A program made the translations under genes and the position numbers. The notes beneath the pieces were generated by a model. That model was not told where the DNA came from. It searched no databases and saw only the letters and a program-made list of their open reading frames with translations. Shown here piece by piece: positions 53,701 through 62,669 of a DNA stretch of 64,000 nucleotides. Source of the stretch: Flavobacterium endophyticum (GTDB taxonomy: Bacteria; Bacteroidota; Bacteroidia; Flavobacteriales; Flavobacteriaceae); the NCBI RefSeq assembly GCF_003634455.1, contig NZ_RBLC01000001.1, positions 930,001 to 994,000 of the forward strand, in the 5' to 3' direction. Each line of letters opens with the position of its first letter. Position 1 is the stretch's first letter.

Positions 53701-54441
53701 ATGAACTTACTAGAAACAATAAACAAAGACAACCTCCCAAAGCACTTGGCCATCATCATGGATGGAAATGGCCGTTGGGCTAAACAAAAAGGCCTGCTAA
53801 GAGCCTTTGGCCATGAAAATGGCACAAAAGCGGTAAGAGAAACCGTAGAAACTTGTGCCCGACTTGGCATTGAAAATCTTACGCTCTATGCTTTCTCTAC
53901 TGAAAATTGGAACCGTCCGAAATTAGAAGTAGACACCTTGATGAAACTTCTCATAAATTCATTGAAAAACGAGCTTAAAACCCTTACAGAAAACAACATA
54001 AAACTTAATACAATCGGCAATTTTGAAAAGTTGCCTTCCTCTGCTCAAAAAGAATTATCCCAAGTCATTTCTAAAACAAAAGACAACAACAGGATGACCC
54101 TGACTCTTGCGCTAAGCTACGGTTCACGGGAGGAAATTGTCTCTGCCATAAAGAATATAAGCAGTAAAGTTAAAAATAATATAATTTCAATAGACGCTAT
54201 TGACGAATCAATTATTAATCAGCATCTTTACACGCAAAATTTACCTGACGTAGATTTATTAATAAGAACCAGTGGCGAACATAGGATCAGCAATTTCTTA
54301 CTTTGGCAGATAGCTTATGCAGAATTGTACTTTACAGATGTATTGTGGCCTGACTTTAGAGAAAAAGATTTATATGAGGCTATCATTAGTTATCAAAAAA
54401 GAGAACGTAGATTTGGAAAAACAAGTGAACAAATTAAATAA
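53701..54441 (+). CDS. uppS: Isoprenyl transferase (undecaprenyl diphosphate synthase)
   Basis: Makes the C55 lipid carrier for peptidoglycan and polysaccharide. The 246-residue cis-prenyltransferase has catalytic D21 in AIIMDGNGRWAK, the FSTENWNRP region, and the C-terminal signature VDLLIRTSGEHRISNFLLWQ. It is followed by bamA after 7 bases, so translation is probably coupled. Confidence 0.97.
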   Translation: MNLLETINKDNLPKHLAIIMDGNGRWAKQKGLLRAFGHENGTKAVRETVETCARLGIENLTLYAFSTENWNRPKLEVDTLMKLLINSLKNELKTLTENNIKLNTIGNFEKLPSSAQKELSQVISKTKDNNRMTLTLALSYGSREEIVSAIKNISSKVKNNIISIDAIDESIINQHLYTQNLPDVDLLIRTSGEHRISNFLLWQIAYAELYFTDVLWPDFREKDLYEAIISYQKRERRFGKTSEQIK

Positions 54442-54448
54442 ACTTTTA

Positions 54449-57001
54449 ATGTTAGACAAAAGCATTAAACTATTCTTAACCGTATTAGTTTTAGGAAATA
54501 TTTTTCAAGCAAAAGCCCAAGACAGAGTCCCATTTGATCAAGGAAGAGAATATATTCTAGCCGATATAAAAGTTATCGGAAAAATCAGCTATAACGAACA
54601 AACAGTTGTTACATTTGCCGGCCTTGAAAAAGGACAAAAAATCACAGTTCCTGGTGAAGAAATCAGTAGTGCCATCAAAAAATTATGGAAACTAGGATTG
54701 TTCAATGAAATTGACACCTATATCAATCGAATTGATGGCGACAGTATTTTTATCGACATGCATATCAGCGAATTGCCGAAATTAAGCGAAGTAAAAATAC
54801 AAGGCGTTAAAAAGTCGAAAGTAGAGGGCCTTATTAAGGACAACTCACTGACAAAAGGCAAAATCGTTAACGAAAATCTTATCACTACGACAAAAAACTA
54901 CATTGAAAATAAATACAAAAAAGACGGTTTCTACAACACCAAAGTAGTTATCACCACTATTCCAGATACAACAGCTGGTAATGAAGTCAAAATGCTTGTG
55001 AACATTGACAAGGGCAGCAAAGTAAAAGTTAGCTCAATAGAGGTCAATGGTAACGAAAAACTTTCTGATAGCAGAATCAGAAAGGCAATGAAAAATACAA
55101 AGACAAGATTTCCGCTCCGCTTCTGGAAAGGCTCAAAATACATCAAGGAAAAATATGCTGAAGATTTAGAGAACATCGTATCTGTCTATAAAGAAAAAGG
55201 ATATCGCGATGCTCGAATCGTATCTGATTCTATCAACTACAACAAAGAAAAAAATACCGTTGCTATAAAACTGAATGTTGAAGAAGGGAATAAATACTAT
55301 TTCGGAAACATTAAGTTCTTAGGAAACTCGGTCTATACAGATCAAGGACTACAAAAAATGCTAGGCATCAAAAAAGGCGATGTGTACAATGGCGTATTGT
55401 TGCAAAAAAGAATCGAGGACAAGACAAAACCTGACGGAAACGACATTAAAAACTTATACCAAAATAGCGGTTATTTATTCTCGACCGTAAATGCGGTTGA
55501 GGTCAAAACTGCTAATGATACGATCGATTTCGAGATCAGAATTATGGAAGGGCCATTAGCCTACTTCAATAAAATTACTGTAGTCGGAAATGACAAAACA
55601 AACGACAAAGTTATCTATCGTGAACTAAGAACACTTCCAGGACAGAAATACAGCAAGGAACTTTTGATGAGAACGCTTCGAGAGCTTGGACAATTAGGAT
55701 TCTTTGACCCTCAAGCTTTAGAACCAAAATTCAAAAACGTAGACCCTGCTGCAGGAACAGTTGATATCGAATACAATGTTGTAGAAAAAGGATCGAGCCA
55801 GATCGAACTCCAAGGAGGTTACGGCGGCGGCGGATTCATTGGAACATTAGGTCTTTCTTTCAACAACTTCTCCATAAAAAATATTTTCAAGAAAGACGCC
55901 TATACTCCGCTTCCGATGGGTGATGGACAAAAATTGGCTCTTAGACTTCAAGGAAGTTCTTACTTCCAGACGTATAGCCTTTCTTTCACAGAACCATGGC
56001 TTGGCGGAAAGAAACCAGTTCAATTCTCAGGTTCTATCTCTCATAGTAAGCAGTTCTTATACACAGGAAATAACGATGTAAATAGAGACAAGAGTTTCAA
56101 CATCACATCCCTTTCCCTTGGTATTGCAAAAAAACTTAACGTTCCAGATGATTACTTTGTATTATCACAGGCAGTAAGTTTCCAATACTATGATTTGAAC
56201 AACTATAACACCGGATTATTTACTTTTGGTGATGGTAATTCTAGAAACTTAGCCTACACTATAGGATTGCGAAGAGACAGTAGAGGTTTGGACCCAATTT
56301 TCCCAACTTTCGGATCTGAATTTAGCATAAGCGCCAAATTCACATTACCCTATTCTCTTTTCAATGGTGTTGACTACAAAGACCTTGAAAACAATCCAGA
56401 ATATCAAAATGAAGATGGCACTCCAAACCGAGCAAAAATTGACCAGAAGAAGTTTAATTGGCTGGAATATTATAAAATTAAATTCAAAGCTGATTGGTAT
56501 ACAAAAATTTATGGTAAATTCGTACTTCGTTCTTTAGGTGAATTCGGTTTCCTTGGAGCTTATAACAATGATAGAGGCCTTGTTCCTTTTGAAAGATTTT
56601 TCCTTGGTGGAGATGGTTTAGCGAATTATTCGTTAGATGGCCGTGAGGTAATACAGTTGAGAGGATATCCAAATCAATCGTTGACACCGCTGGATGCTTT
56701 AGGAAACCAAAATGGAGCTACTATCTATAATAAGTTTTCATTAGAGTTGAGATATCCGATTACATTGAAAGGTGCGGCATCGATTTATGCCTTAACTTTC
56801 CTTGAAGCAGGTGCGGCGTATGACAATTTTAAAGATTATAATCCGTTTGTATTGCAACGTTCAGCAGGTTTTGGTCTAAGAGTATTCATGCCAGCCTTTG
56901 GATTATTAGGTATCGACTTCGGACATGGATTCGATCCAATCCCTGGAGGTACACAGAAAAATGGATGGGAAACCCATTTCATCATAGGACAACAATTTTA
57001 A
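54449..57001 (+). CDS. bamA: Outer membrane protein assembly factor BamA
   Basis: Central barrel of the machine that inserts beta-barrel proteins into the outer membrane. The 850-residue protein has a signal peptide, five POTRA repeats (about 25-430; for example ISYNEQTVVTFAGLEKGQ, VSSIEVNGNEKLSD, YYFGNIKFLGNSVYTD) and a C-terminal Omp85 barrel with the VRGF-like (VIQLRGYPNQ) lid-lock motif. The start at 54449 is chosen because it opens a signal peptide 7 bases after uppS; an in-frame ATG at 54317 lies inside uppS. Confidence 0.96.
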   Translation: MLDKSIKLFLTVLVLGNIFQAKAQDRVPFDQGREYILADIKVIGKISYNEQTVVTFAGLEKGQKITVPGEEISSAIKKLWKLGLFNEIDTYINRIDGDSIFIDMHISELPKLSEVKIQGVKKSKVEGLIKDNSLTKGKIVNENLITTTKNYIENKYKKDGFYNTKVVITTIPDTTAGNEVKMLVNIDKGSKVKVSSIEVNGNEKLSDSRIRKAMKNTKTRFPLRFWKGSKYIKEKYAEDLENIVSVYKEKGYRDARIVSDSINYNKEKNTVAIKLNVEEGNKYYFGNIKFLGNSVYTDQGLQKMLGIKKGDVYNGVLLQKRIEDKTKPDGNDIKNLYQNSGYLFSTVNAVEVKTANDTIDFEIRIMEGPLAYFNKITVVGNDKTNDKVIYRELRTLPGQKYSKELLMRTLRELGQLGFFDPQALEPKFKNVDPAAGTVDIEYNVVEKGSSQIELQGGYGGGGFIGTLGLSFNNFSIKNIFKKDAYTPLPMGDGQKLALRLQGSSYFQTYSLSFTEPWLGGKKPVQFSGSISHSKQFLYTGNNDVNRDKSFNITSLSLGIAKKLNVPDDYFVLSQAVSFQYYDLNNYNTGLFTFGDGNSRNLAYTIGLRRDSRGLDPIFPTFGSEFSISAKFTLPYSLFNGVDYKDLENNPEYQNEDGTPNRAKIDQKKFNWLEYYKIKFKADWYTKIYGKFVLRSLGEFGFLGAYNNDRGLVPFERFFLGGDGLANYSLDGREVIQLRGYPNQSLTPLDALGNQNGATIYNKFSLELRYPITLKGAASIYALTFLEAGAAYDNFKDYNPFVLQRSAGFGLRVFMPAFGLLGIDFGHGFDPIPGGTQKNGWETHFIIGQQF

Positions 57002-57045
57002 CAATATAAATTTGGCACGATATTTTCTAATATAACATCAAGAAT

Positions 57046-58119
57046 ATGAGAAAACATTTTTTTATACTATTTCTATTAGCCGCTCTTCCAGCTACAGTTG
57101 GGGCACAGACTCGCGGTATTCGTATTGGATACATAGACATGGAATACATTTTGGAAAAAGTTCCTGACTATGCTGAAGCCAAAAACCAGCTAGAGCTAAA
57201 AGCTCAAAAGTGGAAACAAGAAGCAGAAGTAAAAAGAAATGAAATCAATAAGCTGAAAGAAAATCTGAAAACAGAAAGAGTCTTATTGACCAAAGAACTT
57301 ATTGAAGAAAGAGAAGAAGAAATCTCTTTCCTTGAAACTGAATTATTAGATTTTCAGCAAAAAAGATTTGGATCTACAGGTGATCTAATCACGCAAAAAG
57401 CGGTATTAGTAAAACCAATTCAAGACCAAGTCTTCACTATCGTGCAAGATATAGCTGAAAGTAAAAAATATGATTTTATTTTTGACAAATCATCAGATCT
57501 TACGATGCTATTTGGAGCTGAAAGACATAACATCAGTGACCTAGTTGTAAGACAACTTACAAGAGCAGAAAAAAGAGAGCAGCTTAGCAACAAGCAGCTG
57601 AAAGAAGAAGCCGAAAAAGAACGCAAGCAAGACATGATTGATTCAAACCCAGATTTGGCAGAAAGACAAAAATTACTTGAAGACAAAAAAGCGGCGAGAG
57701 AAAAAATAATCGAGGACAGAAAACTTGCAGCTGAAGAAAAGAAAAGAGCATTTGAAGAAAAACGAGCTAAACTTATGGAAGAAAGGGAAGCGAAAAGAAA
57801 TGCTGCTAAAACAAAAACAGAAGACGTTAAAAAGACAAGTTCTGAACCTGAAAAAGCGACTACAGAAACTGTAAAAGAAGAAACTAAAGACGGAAACGTC
57901 GTAGAAGAAAAAAATACCGCCGCAGCACAAGCAATAGCAGATAAAAAAGCTCAAGCAGAGCAAGCTAAAAAAGACGCCGCTGAAGAAAGACAAAAAAAAT
58001 TAGACGAGCGTAAAAAAGCTTTGGAAGAAAAAAGAAAGAAAATTTTAGAAGAACGAGAAGCCGCTAAAAAAGAAAAAGAAGAGAAAAAAACTTCTGGAGA
58101 AAACAATAACGGGAACTAA
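57046..58119 (+). CDS. Long OmpH/Skp-family chaperone with a charged C-terminal extension
   Basis: The 357-residue protein has a signal peptide (about 1-20), an OmpH/Skp-type domain (about 24-180; IGYIDMEYILEKVPDYAEAKNQL, later VLVKPIQDQVFTIVQDIAESKKYDFIFDKSSDL) and a ~175-residue tail almost wholly of Lys, Glu, Arg and Ala heptad-like repeats (EEKKRAFEEKRAKLMEERE). Usual Skp proteins are about 165 residues, so the tail is an unusual addition, predicted as a long coiled coil. It lies between bamA and a normal-length paralog. Confidence 0.88.
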   Translation: MRKHFFILFLLAALPATVGAQTRGIRIGYIDMEYILEKVPDYAEAKNQLELKAQKWKQEAEVKRNEINKLKENLKTERVLLTKELIEEREEEISFLETELLDFQQKRFGSTGDLITQKAVLVKPIQDQVFTIVQDIAESKKYDFIFDKSSDLTMLFGAERHNISDLVVRQLTRAEKREQLSNKQLKEEAEKERKQDMIDSNPDLAERQKLLEDKKAAREKIIEDRKLAAEEKKRAFEEKRAKLMEEREAKRNAAKTKTEDVKKTSSEPEKATTETVKEETKDGNVVEEKNTAAAQAIADKKAQAEQAKKDAAEERQKKLDERKKALEEKRKKILEEREAAKKEKEEKKTSGENNNGN

Positions 58120-58146
58120 AACTAAATTAATATTTAATACTTTAAA

Positions 58147-58650
58147 ATGATGAAACAATTGAAAACTTTACTAATCGCCGCAGCTCTTTTCATTGGTGCA
58201 AGCCAGACTATGAATGCTCAAGCAAAGACTGCACATGTTGACGTTAGTGAAATTATGGCTAAGATGCCTGCTATGTTGGAAGGGCAAAAGCAACTTGAAA
58301 AATTGAACCAGACTTACAATGCTGATTACAAAACAATGGTTGATGAATATCAAGCCAAACTAAAAAAATACGATTCTGAATCTACAACTGTTTCTGAAAA
58401 AATAAACCAAGACAGAGCCGTTGAAATCCAAGACATGCAAAAAAGAATCAGAGATTACGGCGAAAATGCTCAAAAAGAATTACAGCAAAAAGAACAAGAT
58501 TTGTTCAAGCCTATCCAAGACAAAATCAAAGCTGCTATTCAAAAAGTAGGTAAAGCTAAAGGATACCAATATGTTTTAGATTCAAACATGGTTCTACTTG
58601 CAGATGGTCCAAACATCACTGCTGACGTAAAAAAAGAACTTGGTTTCTAA
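58147..58650 (+). CDS. OmpH/Skp-family periplasmic chaperone
   Basis: The normal-length (167-residue) OmpH/Skp homolog. Signal peptide (about 1-24, NAQA), a coiled-coil arm (about 48-125, rich in KKYDSES and QKEQDL) and a C-terminal beta unit VGKAKGYQYVLDSNMVLLADG. It would hold unfolded outer-membrane proteins for BamA. A second ATG three bases later is an equally good start. The 27-base gap and the promoterless arrangement suggest co-transcription with the long paralog. Confidence 0.92.
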   Translation: MMKQLKTLLIAAALFIGASQTMNAQAKTAHVDVSEIMAKMPAMLEGQKQLEKLNQTYNADYKTMVDEYQAKLKKYDSESTTVSEKINQDRAVEIQDMQKRIRDYGENAQKELQQKEQDLFKPIQDKIKAAIQKVGKAKGYQYVLDSNMVLLADGPNITADVKKELGF

Positions 58651-58669
58651 TCAATCCAAAATATTTTTA

Positions 58670-58704
58670 AAAACTGCTCAAACTAATTGAGCAGTTTTTT
58701 TTTA
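58670..58704 (+). terminator. Terminator after the second OmpH gene
   Basis: AAAACTGCTCAA / TTGAGCAGTTTT stem (about 58670-58682 with 58687-58698) and T-run; it ends the uppS-bamA-ompH transcript. Confidence 0.85.
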
Positions 58705-58715
58705 CTTTTGTTTCT

Positions 58716-59495
58716 ATGATAAACTCAAACCCAATCGGACTATTTGACTCTGGAATAGGCGGAACTTCCATCTGGAAAGAAATCCATCAATTGATGCCTC
58801 ACGAGAATACTATTTATTTGGCTGACAGCAAAAATGCACCCTATGGACAAAAATCTAAGGATGAAATTATTGCACTCAGCATAAAAAATACTGAGTATCT
58901 TTTAGACCAGAATGCAAAAATAATCGTGGTAGCTTGCAATACGGCAACCACAAATGCCATAAAGGAATTGAGAGCTAAATATGACGTTCCGTTCATTGGA
59001 ATTGAGCCTGCTATAAAACCCGCTGCAAACAACTCAAAAACCCAGACTATAGGAATCCTGGCTACAAAAGGAACGCTTAACAGCGAACTTTTCAACAAGG
59101 CAGCAGAACAATTCCAAGACACAAATATTATCGAGCAGGTGGGTTATAATCTCGTAAAGCTCATCGAAGATGGGGAAATGCATTCGGAAGAAATGACATC
59201 GCTCTTAAAAACATACCTAACGCCTATGATTGAAGCCAACATAGATTACTTGGTATTAGGATGCAGCCATTACCCTTATCTGATTCCACAAATAAAAGAA
59301 ATCTTGCCGTCTCATATCAAAATCATTGATTCAGGTGAAGCTGTAGCAAAGCAGACGCAAAAAGTACTGGAAGAAAAAATTGGACTTAATACAGAGCAAG
59401 GTAACCCAAGTACTATATTCTATACCAATTCAAATCCAAAGGTATTAGAAACAATCTTAGAAAATAAATATACCGTACTTCAAAAGGATTTTTAA
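58716..59495 (+). CDS. murI: Glutamate racemase
   Basis: Makes D-glutamate for peptidoglycan. The 259-residue enzyme has DSGIGGTS, catalytic C74 in VACNTATT and C183 in LGCSHYP, the two-cysteine acid-base pair of the family. It sits just after the OmpH terminator and converges on the carbonic anhydrase gene with 15 bases between stops and no visible terminator. Confidence 0.96.
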   Translation: MINSNPIGLFDSGIGGTSIWKEIHQLMPHENTIYLADSKNAPYGQKSKDEIIALSIKNTEYLLDQNAKIIVVACNTATTNAIKELRAKYDVPFIGIEPAIKPAANNSKTQTIGILATKGTLNSELFNKAAEQFQDTNIIEQVGYNLVKLIEDGEMHSEEMTSLLKTYLTPMIEANIDYLVLGCSHYPYLIPQIKEILPSHIKIIDSGEAVAKQTQKVLEEKIGLNTEQGNPSTIFYTNSNPKVLETILENKYTVLQKDF

Positions 59496-59510
59496 GCAAG
59501 TCTAAGACAC

Positions 59511-60029
59511 TTATTTTTCTTCTTTTAGCCAACTTGAATACATCACATAATTATTCGAGATACGCTCTATTTCGCCAGCAAAATCCGATTTGTTTATATC
59601 CTTTACCTTCTTAGCCGGAACACCGGCATAGATTGCTCCCGATTCAACAATAGTATTCTGCGTAACTACCGCACCAGCTGCTATAATCGAATTGCTTTCA
59701 ATTACGCAATTATCCATTACGATAGCACCCATGCCTATCAAAACATTGTCCTGCACCGTGCAACCGTGCACAATGGCATTATGCCCTATTGAAACGTTAT
59801 TTCCAATTACAGTTGGGTGTTTTTGGTAAGTACAATGAATAACCGCTCCATCCTGGATATTTACTTTGTTTCCAATCTTGATGTAATGCACGTCACCTCG
59901 GATTACAGCATTAAACCAAACACTGCAGGAAGAACCAAATGTTACATCGCCGATAATAGTTGCGTTTTCAGCCACATAGCAATCGTTCGGAATTAAAGGA
60001 CTCTTGCCATTCACAGTTTTTATTAGCAT
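59511..60029 (-). CDS. Gamma-class carbonic anhydrase-like (YrdA/PaaY type) protein
   Basis: A 172-residue left-handed beta-helix protein with hexapeptide repeats. The three metal-binding histidines are H65 (VIHCTYQK), H83 and H88 (IGHNAIVHG), arranged as in gamma carbonic anhydrases. YrdA-like members do not always show activity. It is separated from the PorP/SprF gene upstream on the same strand by a terminator. Confidence 0.9.
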   Translation of the reverse strand: MLIKTVNGKSPLIPNDCYVAENATIIGDVTFGSSCSVWFNAVIRGDVHYIKIGNKVNIQDGAVIHCTYQKHPTVIGNNVSIGHNAIVHGCTVQDNVLIGMGAIVMDNCVIESNSIIAAGAVVTQNTIVESGAIYAGVPAKKVKDINKSDFAGEIERISNNYVMYSSWLKEEK

Positions 60030-60035
60030 AGGAAT

Positions 60036-60076
60036 ATAAAAAAGAATCCCGATAAAATTATTACAATTATCGGGAC
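60036..60076 (-). terminator. Terminator after the PorP/SprF gene (minus strand)
   Basis: TCCCGATAA (60047-60055) / TTATCGGGA (60067-60075); read on the minus strand it ends in TTCTTTTTTAT. Confidence 0.8.
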
Positions 60077-60101
60077 AGAATTAATATCAACTTTAAAATA
60101 A

Positions 60102-61094
60102 TTAATTAACAGCAGGACAATTACAATCCCATTTTTCTCTCTTGCAGAATAAGTTCAGACCTAAAGTGATTTGGTGGAAACCTCCGTCATCAAACTTCAC
60201 ATCTCCTGTCAAATGGGAGTATGTATAGGCAACCATAAAGTTTTTATAATTCAAGCCCACGATTGGGGTAATGTATTGAAGTTTTTGATCAGAAACACTG
60301 TTTCCGTCAAGATATTGGGCTCCGTCGAAGCTTCTTCTATAAGACAAACCGCCCCAAAGCTTTCCGAAATCTAAATCTTTGTAGACTTTTAAGTTTACGT
60401 CGATAGATTTTTCTTTAGTCTCGTCAACAAGTTGGAATAAGAAAGAAGGCTCCCACTGTAATCTGTCTGGATCTCCGAAAACATAACCAGCACTAAACAA
60501 ATATTTTCTTAAGTTATCAGACTCATAATCAGTATAGATTTCTCTTCTGATGTTTGAAACAGCATTTTTTACTGTGAAGTGAGCATAAAAATCTAAGTAG
60601 TTGTATGAAGCACCAAAATCTACGTTGAAATAAGAATCTTTTTGGTAAATTCCACCTACAACAATTGGATCAAATCCTTCAAACTCAGATTCATCTAATT
60701 TACTTTGCACCAATCCTGCACTCATACCGAATGACAATTGGTTCAAATCGTAATCTCCTCTTGAAAATTGGATATGGTGGGCATACGTAAGTTTTGCTCC
60801 TACTTGTGAATGGTAACCATTTTTATCATTAAAAAGTATAATACCCACACCCGATTGTTCCCCTACTCTGCCGTTAAAGCTCAACGTCTGTAGAGCTGGA
60901 GCATCATCCTGCCCAAACCATTGCTGACGAGCAGTTAAACGTAATTTAGCACAATTTGCAGCACCAGCCATTGAAGGGTGGATCAAATAATAATTATCGG
61001 ATAAATAATCTGAATAAACGGCAATTCCTTCTTGTGAAAACGATATTTGTGACAATAACAATAATAATGCTAAATACCTCTTTTTAAAATTCAT
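60102..61094 (-). CDS. PorP/SprF family T9SS-associated outer membrane protein
   Basis: The 330-residue outer membrane barrel belongs to the PorP/SprF family (signature DYLSDNYYLIHPSMAGAANCAKL at the mature N-terminus; LTARQQWFGQDDAP; HHIQFSRGDYDLNQLSFGMSAG). These proteins assist secretion or attachment of type B T9SS cargo. The start at 61094 is chosen over one at 61139 because it opens a clean signal peptide (KKRYLALLLLLSQISFSQ). No adhesin gene is adjacent, which is unusual. A -7 box (61209-61216) is about 115 bases upstream, giving a long leader. Confidence 0.9.
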   Translation of the reverse strand: MNFKKRYLALLLLLSQISFSQEGIAVYSDYLSDNYYLIHPSMAGAANCAKLRLTARQQWFGQDDAPALQTLSFNGRVGEQSGVGIILFNDKNGYHSQVGAKLTYAHHIQFSRGDYDLNQLSFGMSAGLVQSKLDESEFEGFDPIVVGGIYQKDSYFNVDFGASYNYLDFYAHFTVKNAVSNIRREIYTDYESDNLRKYLFSAGYVFGDPDRLQWEPSFLFQLVDETKEKSIDVNLKVYKDLDFGKLWGGLSYRRSFDGAQYLDGNSVSDQKLQYITPIVGLNYKNFMVAYTYSHLTGDVKFDDGGFHQITLGLNLFCKREKWDCNCPAVN

Positions 61095-61208
61095 GGGGTC
61101 TATCTTTTTAATGAAAATGCTCTTAAAACAACCTATCAAAAACCTGCTACCCTTAGATTACCTATTAAACAGGCAGGCCGATTTGATCTAGTAATTTTTC
61201 GTAGCGGT

Positions 61209-61216
61209 CAAATATA
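61209..61216 (-). promoter_or_regulatory. -7 box TATATTTG of the PorP/SprF gene
   Basis: CAAATATA on the plus strand; it implies a leader of about 110 nt. Confidence 0.45.
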
Positions 61217-61412
61217 TAAATTTTTGTGTTAGGTTGGTATACTAATTCGTTAATATTACACACTCTTTTTATATAAACTTTAAGAAAAAAATTAAAAAGC
61301 TCTTAAATAATTATTCCACCACTATTCACTTAGACTGTTAAACAAAAACGAAAGAACTGTTAATTTATTCTATAAAAAATCAAATATAATATTTCACGGA
61401 AAATTTCTTTGT

Positions 61413-61420
61413 TAAATTTG
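61413..61420 (+). promoter_or_regulatory. -7 box TAAATTTG of the Nfu gene
   Basis: A perfect TAnnTTTG match, 17 bases before the ATG at 61437. Confidence 0.5.
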
Positions 61421-61436
61421 CTAAAAATAAAATCTA

Positions 61437-62336
61437 ATGATAAATATTATAATAAAAGAAACTCAAAATCCGACAATATTAAAGTTCGAATTGCCTGATT
61501 TTATTACACAAAATGAAAATTTTGAGTTCAAAAATATAGACGAAGCCAAAGATTCTCCCCTTGCCCAACAATTGTTCTATCTTCCGTTCGTAAAATCCGT
61601 TTATATCTCCGGAAATTTCATCGCCATCCAAAGATATAATATCGTAGAATGGGATGATGTAAAAGACGCCGTTGCGGAGCAGATTGAAAGTTTTATCAAT
61701 AAAGGTGGAAAAATTCTAACTATTACGGAGAAAAAAGTCCAAAAACAACCATTGACAGTTTATGCTGAAAGCACGCCAAACCCATCGGTTCAGAAATTTG
61801 TCGGCAGCAAGATGATGACAAAAACGGCAATGGAATTTAAAAACATCGACGAAGCAGCATCATCTCCTTTAGCTTTAGAGCTTTTCAAATTCCCTTACGT
61901 AAAAGAAGTTTTTATTGATGAGAATTATATCTCAGTTACGAAATATGCCGTAAAAGAATGGCAGGACATCACCTACGAGCTAAGAACTTTTATCAAAGAG
62001 TTCATTGAAAACGGAGGAACAGTTATCGACGAAGACGTAGCTGCGATGAATCCGAAAATAGAAAAACAGAAAATTGAGAATTTCGACAACCTAGATACAA
62101 CTTCACAGCAAATCATAAACATTCTGGAAGAATATGTAAAACCAGCTGTAGCAGCAGACGGCGGCAATATTCTTTTTGATTCGTATGACGAAAAAGAAAA
62201 ACGAGTAAAAGTTGTATTGCAAGGAGCGTGCAGTGGATGCCCTTCTTCCACATTTACCCTTAAAAGCGGCATCGAAAACATGCTGAAAGACATGCTGAAC
62301 GACGAAGAAATAAAAGTGGAAGCAATAAATAGCTAG
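61437..62336 (+). CDS. NifU-like Fe-S scaffold with duplicated Nfu N-domain
   Basis: A 299-residue protein. Residues ~1-95 and ~105-200 are two copies of the Nfu N-terminal domain: FEFKNIDEAKDSPLAQQLFYLPFVKSVYISGNFI and MEFKNIDEAASSPLALELFKFPYVKEVFIDENYI align directly, the second beginning with the usual TPNPSVQKFV. Residues ~220-299 are the NifU C-terminal scaffold with C265 and C268 in GACSGCPSS. It probably assembles or delivers 4Fe-4S clusters as a dimer through the CxxC. The first repeat keeps less of the N-terminal TPNP motif (ETQNPTILKF). Confidence 0.92.
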   Translation: MINIIIKETQNPTILKFELPDFITQNENFEFKNIDEAKDSPLAQQLFYLPFVKSVYISGNFIAIQRYNIVEWDDVKDAVAEQIESFINKGGKILTITEKKVQKQPLTVYAESTPNPSVQKFVGSKMMTKTAMEFKNIDEAASSPLALELFKFPYVKEVFIDENYISVTKYAVKEWQDITYELRTFIKEFIENGGTVIDEDVAAMNPKIEKQKIENFDNLDTTSQQIINILEEYVKPAVAADGGNILFDSYDEKEKRVKVVLQGACSGCPSSTFTLKSGIENMLKDMLNDEEIKVEAINS

Positions 62337-62393
62337 CAAAAGACACATTTATTTGCTATTTTTATAAGATAAACAATTTAAAACTAGCAAATT

Positions 62394-62594
62394 ATGTCTG
62401 TACTAAAAGTAATCGAGGTTCTTTCTAGCTCTGAGACAAGTTGGGAAGACGCTACAAAAAAAGCTATTTCTAAGGCATCCAAAACCTTAAAAAATATCAA
62501 ATCGGTGTATGTCCAAGATCAAAGCGCTACTGTAGAAAATGGAACAGTTAAGGAATTTAGAGTAAATTTAAAACTTACTTTCGAACTAGAATAA
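62394..62594 (+). CDS. Dodecin family flavin-binding protein
   Basis: A 66-residue dodecin: VLKVIEVLSSSETSWEDATKKAISKASKTLKNIKSVYVQDQ is the family core. Dodecins form hollow 12-mers that bind and buffer flavins; W17 (TSWEDA) supplies the flavin-stacking tryptophan. It follows the Nfu gene by 57 bases, with its own terminator downstream. Confidence 0.93.
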   Translation: MSVLKVIEVLSSSETSWEDATKKAISKASKTLKNIKSVYVQDQSATVENGTVKEFRVNLKLTFELE

Positions 62595-62615
62595 AGAAAC
62601 ATAAATCACCTGAAT

Positions 62616-62647
62616 CAAGCGTTTCGAATATCGGAGCGCTTTTTTTA
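62616..62647 (+). terminator. Terminator after the dodecin gene
   Basis: Imperfect 11-bp stem (62616-62626 with 62630-62640, two G-U pairs) and T-run. Confidence 0.7.
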
Positions 62648-62669
62648 TAAAAGAAAGCAGTCTTTCCAA

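Larger units (their letters stand above)
61095..61436. other. 342-base AT-rich intergenic region between PorP/SprF and the Nfu gene
   Basis: It holds a minus-strand -7 box TATATTTG (61209-61216) for the PorP/SprF gene, a second such box on the minus strand at 61381-61388, and a plus-strand -7 box TAAATTTG (61413-61420) for the Nfu gene. I see no other gene or repeat in it. Confidence 0.5.

Noticed and set aside
54317..54448. N-terminal extension of BamA overlapping uppS
   Set aside because: It would hide the signal peptide that begins at 54449 and overlaps the uppS coding end.
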